Source: Byssovorax sp.
GTDB taxonomy: Bacteria > Myxococcota_A > Polyangia > Polyangiales > Polyangiaceae
Direction: 5' to 3'
Length of the DNA: 64,000 nt
Assembly: GCA_025362495.1 (NCBI GenBank)
Contig: JANYGI010000138.1
Span: forward strand, 56,523 to 120,522
The position numbers and the translations under genes are program-made. Below the pieces are notes generated by a model. It was not told where the DNA came from, searched no databases, and saw nothing but the letters and a program-made list of their open reading frames with translations. This document shows, piece after piece, positions 1 to 7,424 of the stretch; the stretch's first letter is position 1, and each line of letters begins with the position of its first letter.

Positions 1-265
1 CGCACCCCGGCGGGAACGCGCTGACGATCAGGCCCGGCGAGCAGGCCTTGCCGCAGGCGTCGGTGGTGAGCCCGCAGGCCGTGCATCGATCGCAGTCGAC
101 ACCCTGCTTCGCGGCGAAGAACTTCGCAGGATCGAGATCGTTCTCGGCCTGCCCGCAGCCGCCGATGTCGCCCGCGGTGGGCGCCGCGGTGAAAAAAAGC
201 ACGGCGATCCCGAGGCGGATCGCGTCCCCGCGAGAGGGGCGTTTGCGAGGCGCATCATGGCTCAC
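1..265 (-). CDS. Cys-rich secreted protein, partial (3' end outside window)
   Basis: The reading frame starts at GTG (265) and runs off the left edge, so only the first 88 residues are visible. A basic N-terminus (HDAPRKRPSRGD) is followed by a hydrophobic stretch (IRLGIAVLFFTAAPTAG), consistent with a signal peptide. The mature part is Cys-rich, with a CDRCTACG cluster followed by CGKAC. Its start codon overlaps the stop of the upstream barrel-like gene by 4 nt (GTGA), so the two are probably translationally coupled. I do not recognise a family; a disulfide-bonded or metal-binding exported protein is an inference. A different minus frame also opens with ATG here, but its translation is Arg/Ser/Pro-rich shadow sequence. 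Confidence 0.6.
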   Translation of the reverse strand, partial: MSHDAPRKRPSRGDAIRLGIAVLFFTAAPTAGDIGGCGQAENDLDPAKFFAAKQGVDCDRCTACGLTTDACGKACSPGLIVSAFPPGC

Positions 266-945
266 GGGAGGATCTCGTAGTCGACGAGCAGACCGAGCTG
301 CCCGGAGAAGATCGGGTACGTGGAGATCCCCTGCGTGGGTGTCCCGGCCCCGTAATACACGTCGCCGACGAGCTCTCCCGCAAAGGCGAGGCGCGCCGTG
401 AAGAACCACGCGAAGCCGACGCCGAGCTCGCCGCCGATGGTGGGATCGGGCGTGAGGACGATCGACGGGCCGAGTCGACCGTACGCGAGGAAGCGTCGCG
501 GGCCGCGGTACGCCGCGAAGTATGTGGGCGTGAGCACGGCCTGCGAGACGCCCGCGAGCGCGAACGAGAGGTGAAGCGCGACGCCATGCTCGAGCCCGTT
601 CGGCGGCCCGAACGCGAGGCCCGCGCCCAGATCGAGGTACGTCGACGTGAGCGACGTGGACTCGGCCGTGGCGCCGAGCTGGGTCGCGAGCCGGTACGGG
701 TTGTTGAAGCGCAGCCCCTTGCCAATCTCGAGCGAGCCGACGAGGTGGGCATACCCTGACGGCGGGCCCGAGAGCTCGCGCAGCGTCGGGGTGCCCTCGG
801 CGGCGGGCGTCCCGGGAGCGACGACGGCCGCTGCGGCCGGGGGATCGTCGGCGCTGCACGGTGAGGCGCCGGCGACGATCCCGAGGCCGAGCGCGATCGC
901 CGCGTGACTGTGCCGCCGGTGCACGCCATCGCGCGCGGCGCTCAC
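262..945 (-). CDS. Putative outer-membrane beta-barrel protein
   Basis: A 227-residue protein starting at GTG (945). The frame stays open upstream, but codons before this point look like shadow sequence, and this start gives a clean signal peptide: basic residues, then a hydrophobic run ending near SPCSA at residue 32. The mature chain alternates short hydrophobic and Gly/aromatic strands (LGAGLAFGPPNG, LGVGFAWFFTAR, VYYGAG) and ends in a strand-like LLVDYEILP, as expected of a small outer-membrane barrel. A Pro/Ala linker (about residues 35-55) precedes the barrel. It overlaps the Cys-rich gene downstream by 4 nt. Function unknown; the barrel call rests on sequence pattern only. Confidence 0.62.
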   Translation of the reverse strand: MSAARDGVHRRHSHAAIALGLGIVAGASPCSADDPPAAAAVVAPGTPAAEGTPTLRELSGPPSGYAHLVGSLEIGKGLRFNNPYRLATQLGATAESTSLTSTYLDLGAGLAFGPPNGLEHGVALHLSFALAGVSQAVLTPTYFAAYRGPRRFLAYGRLGPSIVLTPDPTIGGELGVGFAWFFTARLAFAGELVGDVYYGAGTPTQGISTYPIFSGQLGLLVDYEILP

Positions 946-1089
946 CGCTCTGGTCTGCCGGTCGCTCGATCCGTGCACGTGGGACCTCGCTTGTACCGCG
1001 AGGTGGGCGCCGGCCGCACGCGCAAACGCCGTGATCCGCCCGCGTCGGCGGCGGACCACCTTCTGCATTGCCACGATCGGAGGTCCCCC

Positions 1090-1560
1090 GTGAGCCGACA
1101 GCGCAAGGCGAAACCAGCGGCGACGCCGCCCGCGAGCGACCGAGCGCCGCTGTCGCCCGATCCGACGACGCCGGGCGATGACGTCGGCCCGCCCCTCCAC
1201 GGCAAGACGAACCCGCGCGACGTCATGGACGCCGCGGTGCCGACGCTCGACGACGAGCACCGGAGCTACCGCCACCACCCGAGCGAGAACGAGGCGATCG
1301 AGTTCGAGATCGATCCGCTCGCCGGCGACGCCGCCGCGGATCTCGCGGCCCACTTCGGGAGTCAGTTCCTCGAAGGAGCCACGCGGGGCGAGGATCTGAG
1401 CGCGATCGCGCTCGAGCTCGACGACGCCAGCGACGCGCCGCTCGACCTGCTGCTCGACGACGCCGATCGCGAGGACGAAGCGAACGACGAGACGGGCGAA
1501 GCCGAAGCGCCGCCGGCGCCCTCGCCGCCTCGCTCGAGCGCGCGGAGACGACCTCGCTGA
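1090..1560 (+). CDS. Acidic hypothetical protein
   Basis: A 156-residue protein beginning at GTG 1090, eight bases after a GGAGG ribosome site. The frame is open further upstream, but this start has the better site and the upstream translation is low-quality. The N-terminal third is basic and Ala/Pro-rich (SRQRKAKPAATPP). The middle is charged and mixed (HRSYRHHPSENEAIEFEIDPL). The C-terminal half is strongly acidic, with repeated Asp-Asp steps (DLLLDDADREDEAND), and ends in Arg-rich residues. No signal peptide or membrane segment is visible. No family was recognised. It is transcribed divergently from the barrel gene; 222 bp separate it from the next gene. Confidence 0.5.
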   Translation: MSRQRKAKPAATPPASDRAPLSPDPTTPGDDVGPPLHGKTNPRDVMDAAVPTLDDEHRSYRHHPSENEAIEFEIDPLAGDAAADLAAHFGSQFLEGATRGEDLSAIALELDDASDAPLDLLLDDADREDEANDETGEAEAPPAPSPPRSSARRRPR

Positions 1561-1725
1561 GCCCTTCGCCACGATGTCGACGTGGCTCCAGCGAGGGCCC
1601 TCACGGCGACGCGCCTGTGCCACTGCATCACCATTCTGCGCCGAGATTTGCCGCGTCGCGCCATCGAATGCGTAACGGCCGCTCTCCATGACCTGGAGCG
1701 GGAAACGTCGCCGATAACGAAGGAA

Positions 1726-1752
1726 TTGGCGGGGAAGGGCTGTGCCTATACG
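1726..1752 (+). promoter_or_regulatory. Candidate sigma-70-type promoter for the Cys-repeat lipoprotein
   Basis: TTGGCG (1726-1731) and TATACG (1747-1752) are separated by 15 nt, shorter than the usual 17. The site lies 30 nt before ATG 1783, which has a strong AGGAGG ribosome site at 1772-1777. The spacer length makes this tentative. Confidence 0.3.
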
Positions 1753-1782
1753 CTCCAGGTTCCATTGGCGTAGGAGGACGGA

Positions 1783-3411
1783 ATGGTAATCGCTCTTAAA
1801 CGAATTGGTTCACGTCGCACCGCGGCAGCGTCCGCGCTGCTGTTCGGGGCGCTGATCATGGGCTGCGGAGGCAGTGGCAGCTCCAGCTCGCAGGGGACGG
1901 GCGGAGGCGCGAGCGGCACGGGCGGCTCGCCGAGCACCAGCGGGACGGGTGGCAGGGCCAACGCCGGCGGCGCCGGCGGGGCAACGGGCTGCTCGGACGC
2001 CGCGTCGTGCGATGACAACGACAAGTGCACCGACGACACCTGCAACGCCGGTGTCTGCGCGCACACGCCGACGAAGATCGACGACAACAACAAGTGCACC
2101 GCCGACATGTGCGATCCCGCGATGGGCATCGTGCACCTGGCGATCGACGTCGACGACAAGAATAAATGCACCGCGGACGCCTGCGATCCGGCGACGGGCC
2201 CGACCCACCTGCCCGTGAAGACCGACGACGGCAACGCGTGCACCGATGACGCCTGCGATCCGACGAACGGCATCACTCACGTGCCCACGGTCATCGACGA
2301 CGGGAACAAGTGCACCACCGACTCCTGCGACATGGTGGCGGGCGTGAAGCACCTGGCGGTCGCCATCGACGACAATAACCCTTGCACCACCGACACCTGC
2401 GATCCGACCGCCGGCATCACCCATCTGCCGGTCGTCATCGACGACATGGACGCCTGCACCGTCGACGCCTGCAGCCCCGTCAGCGGCGTCGTCCACATGG
2501 CCGTCGTCGTCGATGACAACAACGCTTGCACGGTCGATAGCTGCGACAAGACCACCGGCGTGACCCACGTGCCCGTCGTCCTCGACGACAACAACGCTTG
2601 CACCACCGACGCGTGCGACACGACGTTCGGCGTCTCCCACGTTCCCGTGGTCTGCAACGACAGCGACGCTTGCACGGCCGACTCGTGCAACACCGCGGTC
2701 GGCTGCATCTACACGCCGGTCGTGGTCGACGACGGCAACCTCTGCACGACCGACACCTGCGACTCCGCGACCGGCGTGCACAACACGCCGATCAGCTGCG
2801 ACGACGCCAGCGTCTGCACGGCCGACTCGTGCAACCCGCAGGTCGGCTGCATCAACACCCCGGTCGTGTACTTCAAGGAGACGTTCGCCAGCAACGCTGC
2901 CGGCTGGACGCTGGGCACGAACTGGGGAATCGGCCCGGCGACCCTGTCCGCCAACCAGACCTACAACGGCCCGGATCCGGCGCAGGACAACACGCCCACC
3001 GCCGACAACGGCGAGGCCGGCGTGGTCATCGGCGGCAACCTCCCCACCACGGTCATCGGGCCGACGTACCTGACGAGCCCGCCCATCAACCTCACCGGCG
3101 TGACGACGCCGACGACGCTGGAGTTCTATCGCTGGCTCAACAGCGATTACACTCCCTACATGACGAACTACGTCGACATCTTCGACGGCACGAGCTGGAT
3201 CAACGTGTTCACGTCGGGCCCCAGCCCGGGCATCCACGACGTCGCCTGGCAGAAGATCCAGTACAACGTCCCGGCCAGCGCCCTGAACAAGGCCGGCGTC
3301 CGCGTGCGCTTCGGGTACTCGATCAACCAGGCCGGCGCGCTCACCATCTCTTCGTGGAACGTGGACGACGTGCGGCTCCTGCCGGGCGCCGTGCCGAACA
3401 GCTGCCCGTGA
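1783..3411 (+). CDS. Lipoprotein with 12 tandem Cys repeats and a C-terminal beta-sandwich-like domain
   Basis: A 542-residue protein with a strong AGGAGG site 5 nt before ATG. The N-terminal signal ends in a lipobox (LIMGC, Cys28), so surface lipidation is predicted. A Gly/Ser linker (29-68) leads into twelve repeats of about 24 residues (about 77-362) of the form DDxNxCTxDxCDxxxGvxHxPVv, each with two or more Cys. The C-terminal 180 residues begin FKETFASNAAGWTLG and end SSWNVDDVRLLPG. This resembles the jelly-roll/MAM-like domains at the ends of secreted bacterial proteins, although I assign the fold only by resemblance. A hairpin terminator follows the stop. The role is unknown; cell-surface adhesion or matrix is an inference from the architecture. 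Confidence 0.8.
   Translation: MVIALKRIGSRRTAAASALLFGALIMGCGGSGSSSSQGTGGGASGTGGSPSTSGTGGRANAGGAGGATGCSDAASCDDNDKCTDDTCNAGVCAHTPTKIDDNNKCTADMCDPAMGIVHLAIDVDDKNKCTADACDPATGPTHLPVKTDDGNACTDDACDPTNGITHVPTVIDDGNKCTTDSCDMVAGVKHLAVAIDDNNPCTTDTCDPTAGITHLPVVIDDMDACTVDACSPVSGVVHMAVVVDDNNACTVDSCDKTTGVTHVPVVLDDNNACTTDACDTTFGVSHVPVVCNDSDACTADSCNTAVGCIYTPVVVDDGNLCTTDTCDSATGVHNTPISCDDASVCTADSCNPQVGCINTPVVYFKETFASNAAGWTLGTNWGIGPATLSANQTYNGPDPAQDNTPTADNGEAGVVIGGNLPTTVIGPTYLTSPPINLTGVTTPTTLEFYRWLNSDYTPYMTNYVDIFDGTSWINVFTSGPSPGIHDVAWQKIQYNVPASALNKAGVRVRFGYSINQAGALTISSWNVDDVRLLPGAVPNSCP
2011..2868 (+). repeat. In-frame tandem repeat, about 12 x 72 bp
   Basis: Twelve units of roughly 24 codons encode DD-x-N-x-CT-x-D-x-CD. 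The units are diverged at the DNA level but keep the Cys spacing, with two late units gaining an extra Cys in a Val-Gly-Cys-Ile position. The array is in frame with the lipoprotein gene throughout. Confidence 0.85.
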
Positions 3412-3441
3412 GATCGCTCGTGATTTGACTGGCGCTCTCGG

Positions 3442-3468
3442 GGCCGCCTCTCCTCGCGGGAGGCGGCC
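3442..3468. terminator. Hairpin between convergent genes
   Basis: A perfect 9-bp stem (GGCCGCCTC / GAGGCGGCC) with a 9-nt loop is followed by a pyrimidine-rich tract (TCTCTCGTCTTC). It lies between the ends of the Cys-repeat gene and the convergent opp operon, so it may serve both. There is no pure U-tract. Confidence 0.55.
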
Positions 3469-3486
3469 TCTCTCGTCTTCGCTCCC

Positions 3487-4491
3487 CTACCCCGTGATGT
3501 CGATCGCCGGCACCTCGTCGAGGTGACAGGCCGCCACGTGCCCTTCGCCGCGCGCGACGAGCTCCGGCTCGTCGACCTTGCACCGGTCCATCACGTAGGG
3601 ACAGCGGGTGTGGAAGTGGCACCCTGAAGGCGGGTTGAGCGGGCTCGGCACGTCGCCCACCAGGACCAGGCGCTTGCGCTTGCGCTCGATCTTCGGATCG
3701 GGGATGGGGATGGCCGAGAGCAGCGCCTGGGTGTAGGGGTGCGCGGGGTGGGCAAAGAGCTCTTCGGCCGGGGCGCGCTCGACGATGCGGCCGAGGTACA
3801 TCACCGCGATCTCGCGCGAGAGGTGCCGGACCACCGCGAGATCGTGGGCGATGAACACGTACGTGAGCCCGAGATCGGCCTGGAGCTTGGCCAGGAGATT
3901 GACAATCTGAGCCTGGATGCTGACGTCGAGCGCGCTCACCGGCTCGTCGGCGACCACCAGCTCGGGCGAGAGCGAGAGGGCCCGGGCGATGCCGATGCGC
4001 TGCCGCTGGCCGCCCGAGAACTCGTGAGGATAGCGCCGCATGTACGCCGGCTCGAGGCCGACGGTCTGCATCAGGTGAGCGACCTTCTCGAGGCGCTCGC
4101 GCGGCGTTTTCGCGAGGCCGTGAATGCGGAGCGGCTCGGCCACGGTGTCGAGGATCGTCATCCGCGGGTTGAGGCTCGCGTACGGGTCCTGGAAGATCAT
4201 CTGCATGCGGCGGCGGGCGCGGCGGAGATCGCCTGTCCCCAGCTTGCCGAGATCGACGCCGCCGAGGTGCACGCTGCCGGACGTCGGCTCGACCAGGCGC
4301 AAGAGGGCGCGCCCCGTCGTCGATTTGCCGCAGCCCGACTCGCCCACGAGGCCGAGCGTGGTGCCCCGGGCGACGTCGAACGAGACGCCGTCCACGGCCT
4401 TCACCGTGCCCACGGTGCGCTGGAGCAGGCCCCGTTTGACGGCGAAATGAACCTTGAGATCGCGGACTTGCAGCAGCGTGTCAGTCGTCAT
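3487..4491 (-). CDS. oppF: Oligopeptide ABC transporter ATP-binding protein OppF
   Basis: A 334-residue ATPase of the peptide/nickel importer family. It hydrolyses ATP at the inner face of the membrane to drive peptide uptake through OppBC. Visible motifs: Walker [10 protein letters not shown] (50-58), Q-loop Gln101, signature SGGQR (159-163), Walker B VVADE (Asp182, Glu183) and switch His216. The C-terminal oligopeptide-type extension has Cys at 291, 297, 304 and 322, a spacing also seen in the neighbouring OppD and typical of Fe-S-binding Opp/Dpp ATPases. Its ATG overlaps the OppD stop by 4 nt. It is the last gene of the five-gene operon and ends just before the hairpin at 3442-3468. Confidence 0.94.
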   Translation of the reverse strand: MTTDTLLQVRDLKVHFAVKRGLLQRTVGTVKAVDGVSFDVARGTTLGLVGESGCGKSTTGRALLRLVEPTSGSVHLGGVDLGKLGTGDLRRARRRMQMIFQDPYASLNPRMTILDTVAEPLRIHGLAKTPRERLEKVAHLMQTVGLEPAYMRRYPHEFSGGQRQRIGIARALSLSPELVVADEPVSALDVSIQAQIVNLLAKLQADLGLTYVFIAHDLAVVRHLSREIAVMYLGRIVERAPAEELFAHPAHPYTQALLSAIPIPDPKIERKRKRLVLVGDVPSPLNPPSGCHFHTRCPYVMDRCKVDEPELVARGEGHVAACHLDEVPAIDITG

Positions 4492-5513
4492 GAGGCCTCG
4501 GCTCTCGCCGCGTGCGCGGGGGTCACGTCGTCGACGTGACAGCGCACGAGGTGGCGGCCGCCCGGGCCGGGGATCTCCCGCTCTTCAGGATAAGACTCCT
4601 TGCAGCGGGCCACCGCGAACCCGCAGCGCGGGTGAAACGGGCACCCCGGAGGGAGCCTGGCCATCGACGGTGGCATCCCCGGGATGGGCACGAGCGAGCT
4701 GCCCCGCCCGGCGTCGAGCCGCGGGATCGAGCTCTTGAGACCGATGGTGTACGGGTGACGCGGATCGTCGAAGATCACGTCGACCGGGCCCTCTTCCACG
4801 ACGCGACCGGCGTACATCACCGCGACGCGATCGGCCATCTTGGCGATGACGCCGAGATCGTGGGTGATCAGGATGACGCCGAGGCCGAGGGCCTTTTGCC
4901 GATCCTGGATCAGCTCGAGGATCTGGGCCTGGACCGTGACGTCGAGCGCCGTCGTCGGCTCGTCGGCGATGAGCAGATCCGGCTCGCAGAGGAGCGCCAT
5001 GGCGATCATCACCCGCTGGCGCATGCCGCCGGAGAGCTGGTGGGGGTGATCGTCAATGCGCAGCTCCGGCGCGGGGATCCCCACGGCGCGGAGCATCTCG
5101 ATCGCCTTCTTCCGGGCCTCGGAGCGCGCCATCTTCTTGTGGAGCTCGAGCACCTCGACCAGCTGCTCGCTCACCCGCAGATAGGGGTTCAGCGACGTCA
5201 TCGGATCCTGGAAGATCATCGCGATGCGGTCGCCGCGGACCTTCTGCATCCGCGCTTCGGTGGCGCGGGCGAGGTCTTCCTTCTTGCCTGGAGACGACTC
5301 GAACAGCATCTCTCCGCCGACGATCTTGCCGGGCGGATCCGGGATGAGGCGCAGGAGCGAGAGGCTCGTCACGCTCTTTCCGGAGCCGGACTCGCCGACG
5401 ATGCCGAGGACCTCGCCGCGATCGACGTGGAACGAGACGCCGTCGACCGCGCGCACGGTGCCGTCTTCGGTGGAGAAATGGGTCTTGAGACCGCGGACCT
5501 CGAGGAGCGCCAT
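4488..5513 (-). CDS. oppD: Oligopeptide ABC transporter ATP-binding protein OppD
   Basis: A 341-residue ABC ATPase, partner of OppF. Start chosen at ATG 5513 ([10 protein letters not shown]), 7 nt after the OppC stop. The frame is open for 18 more codons, but that part lies inside oppC and has no homology-like features. Motifs: Walker A GESGSGKS (40-47), signature SGGMR (161-165), Walker B Asp184-Glu185, switch His218. The C-terminal Cys set is at 291, 297, 304 and 325. An AAGGA-like ribosome site lies in the end of oppC. OppD/OppF heterodimers are known to power the OppBC channel. Confidence 0.94.
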   Translation of the reverse strand: MALLEVRGLKTHFSTEDGTVRAVDGVSFHVDRGEVLGIVGESGSGKSVTSLSLLRLIPDPPGKIVGGEMLFESSPGKKEDLARATEARMQKVRGDRIAMIFQDPMTSLNPYLRVSEQLVEVLELHKKMARSEARKKAIEMLRAVGIPAPELRIDDHPHQLSGGMRQRVMIAMALLCEPDLLIADEPTTALDVTVQAQILELIQDRQKALGLGVILITHDLGVIAKMADRVAVMYAGRVVEEGPVDVIFDDPRHPYTIGLKSSIPRLDAGRGSSLVPIPGMPPSMARLPPGCPFHPRCGFAVARCKESYPEEREIPGPGGRHLVRCHVDDVTPAHAARAEAS

Positions 5514-5520
5514 CGGAGGA

Positions 5521-6504
5521 TCAGTCCTTCTGGATGCGGGGATCGAGCGCATCTCTGAGCCCGTCACCGAGGAAGTTGAAGCAGAAGAGCGAGATCGCCA
5601 GCATCAGCGCCGGGAAGATCAGCGTCCACGGGTAGAGATCCATCGAGTCGGCCCCCGTCGCCGCGAGGAGCCCCCAGCTCGACAATGGCTCTTGCGTGCC
5701 CAGGCCGAGGAAGCTCAGGAACGCTTCTGTCATCATCACCTCGGGGATCGTCAGCGTGGTGTAGACGATGATCGGCCCGAGCGCGTTCGGCAGGAGGTGG
5801 CGAAAGATCAGCGCGGCGTGGCCGGCGCCGATCGATCGCGCGGCCTCGACGAAGGGCTGGCCGCGAAGCGCGATCACCTGCCCGCGGACGATGCGCGCCA
5901 TCGTCAGCCAGGAGATCCCACCCAGGGCCGCGAAGACGATCAGGATCTGGAAGATGGGAAAGTAGCTCGGGTCCTCGGGGTGCTTGACGAAGAGCGTGAG
6001 GATACTCTTGAACCCCTTGAACAGCGGCCCTTCCTGCCCGGCGAAGAACACCATGAGCAGGATGACGACGATGAAGAACGGGATAGCGTAGAGCACGTCG
6101 ACGATCCGCATCAGGACCGCGTCGATTTTGCCGCCGAAGTACCCCGCGACGCCGCCCCAGGTGATGCCGATGAAGAAGCTCACCAGCGTGGCGAAGAGCC
6201 CGACCGCGAACGAGATGCGGCCGCCGAAGAAGACACGGGCCATCAGATCGCGGCCGAAGTAGTCGGTCCCCATCCAGTGCTCCCACGAGGGCGGCGTGGG
6301 CCCGGTCGCGAGATCGGCCTGATCGTAGCGCCAGCGGGAGAACGAGGGGACGAGGATGCAGCCGAGGACCAGCGCGGCGAGGACCACGCCGGCGACGACG
6401 GCGGCCCGGTTCTTCGCGAGGCGGCGGAGCGCGTCGCGGCCGAGGCTGGAGCCCTTCTCGAGCGTATCGACGGAGCCGGGGACGACCGGGTTCGCGGCTA
6501 CCAT
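5521..6504 (-). CDS. oppC: Oligopeptide ABC transporter permease OppC
   Basis: A 327-residue inner-membrane permease. The start ATG 6504 overlaps the OppB stop by one base (TGATG). The N-terminus has the short cytoplasmic segment typical of OppC (LGRDALRRLAKNRAA) and a first membrane helix (VVAGVVLAALVLGCI). A conserved MGTDYFGRDLMARV follows, then the remaining helices. The EAA loop involved in ATPase docking is seen as VEAARSIGAGHAALIFRHLLPN. The C-terminus LGDGLRDALDPRIQKD is the classic end of this family. A longer open frame upstream reads through oppB and is rejected. Confidence 0.93.
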   Translation of the reverse strand: MVAANPVVPGSVDTLEKGSSLGRDALRRLAKNRAAVVAGVVLAALVLGCILVPSFSRWRYDQADLATGPTPPSWEHWMGTDYFGRDLMARVFFGGRISFAVGLFATLVSFFIGITWGGVAGYFGGKIDAVLMRIVDVLYAIPFFIVVILLMVFFAGQEGPLFKGFKSILTLFVKHPEDPSYFPIFQILIVFAALGGISWLTMARIVRGQVIALRGQPFVEAARSIGAGHAALIFRHLLPNALGPIIVYTTLTIPEVMMTEAFLSFLGLGTQEPLSSWGLLAATGADSMDLYPWTLIFPALMLAISLFCFNFLGDGLRDALDPRIQKD

Positions 6505-7424
6505 CAGCGGAGCTCCACCCGGGGATCGAGGAACGCATAAGCGATGTCCACGATCGTGTTGGCGATCAGGAGGATGAAGGCATAAACGAGGGTGACGCCG
6601 ACCAGCAGGTTGTACTCGCGGTTCTGCGCGGCCTCGACCAGATAGCGGCCCATCCCGGGGATGTTGAAGATCTTCTCGACGACGAGCGACCCGACGAGGA
6701 GCCCGCTGAAGCCCGGCCCGAGGAAGCTGACGACCGGGAGCAGGCCTCCTCGCAAAGCATGCTTCCAGATCACCCGCCGCTCGGAGAGGCCCTTGGCGCG
6801 CGCTGTTCGCACGAAGTCGGAGCGGATGACCTCCAGCATCCCGGCGCGGGTCAGCCGCGCGATGTACGCGGCCATCGGCAGCCCGGCGCAGATCACCGGC
6901 AAGATCATGTGTCGCCACGTCTCCCAGCGGGCCACGGGGAAGATGAAGAGCTTGAGCGAGAACGCGAGGATCAGCACCGGCGCCAGGACAAAACGCGGGA
7001 CGGACACGCCGAGCATCGCCGTGGCCATCGCCGCGGTGTCGACGGCGGTGTTCTGCCGCGTGGCGCCGAGGATCCCGAGCGGGATCCCGATCGAGAGCGC
7101 GAAGAGCATCGCCAGTGAGCCGAGCTCCATCGAGACTGGCAGGCTCAGGCCGATGATCTCGTTGACGGTCCGGTTCGGGTACTTGATCGTCGGGCCGAGA
7201 TCACCGCGGGTGAAGAGCGCCCAGAGCCAGTCGCCATATTGCTTGTAGATGGGATCGTCGAGGTGATACTTGGCGTTGAGCTGCTTCTGCACCTCGTACG
7301 GCACCACGCGCTCTTGATCGAACGGCCCGCCGGGGACGAGGCGCACCAGGATGAAGACCAGCGTCGCCACGATCAGCAGCGTGGGCAGGACGGACAGGAG
7401 GCGCTTTATCGCGTATCGGATCAC
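6504..7424 (-). CDS. oppB: Oligopeptide ABC transporter permease OppB
   Basis: A 306-residue permease starting at GTG 7424, which overlaps the OppA stop by 4 nt (GTGA). Family features: the N-terminal helix MIRYAIKRLLSVLPTLLIV, then a periplasmic loop with LVPGGPF, and the EAA loop as FVRTARAKGLSERRVIWKHALR. The C-terminus ANTIVDIAYAFLDPRVELR is typical. It forms the translocation channel with OppC. Its length matches the family norm of about 305-315 residues. Confidence 0.93.
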   Translation of the reverse strand: MIRYAIKRLLSVLPTLLIVATLVFILVRLVPGGPFDQERVVPYEVQKQLNAKYHLDDPIYKQYGDWLWALFTRGDLGPTIKYPNRTVNEIIGLSLPVSMELGSLAMLFALSIGIPLGILGATRQNTAVDTAAMATAMLGVSVPRFVLAPVLILAFSLKLFIFPVARWETWRHMILPVICAGLPMAAYIARLTRAGMLEVIRSDFVRTARAKGLSERRVIWKHALRGGLLPVVSFLGPGFSGLLVGSLVVEKIFNIPGMGRYLVEAAQNREYNLLVGVTLVYAFILLIANTIVDIAYAFLDPRVELR

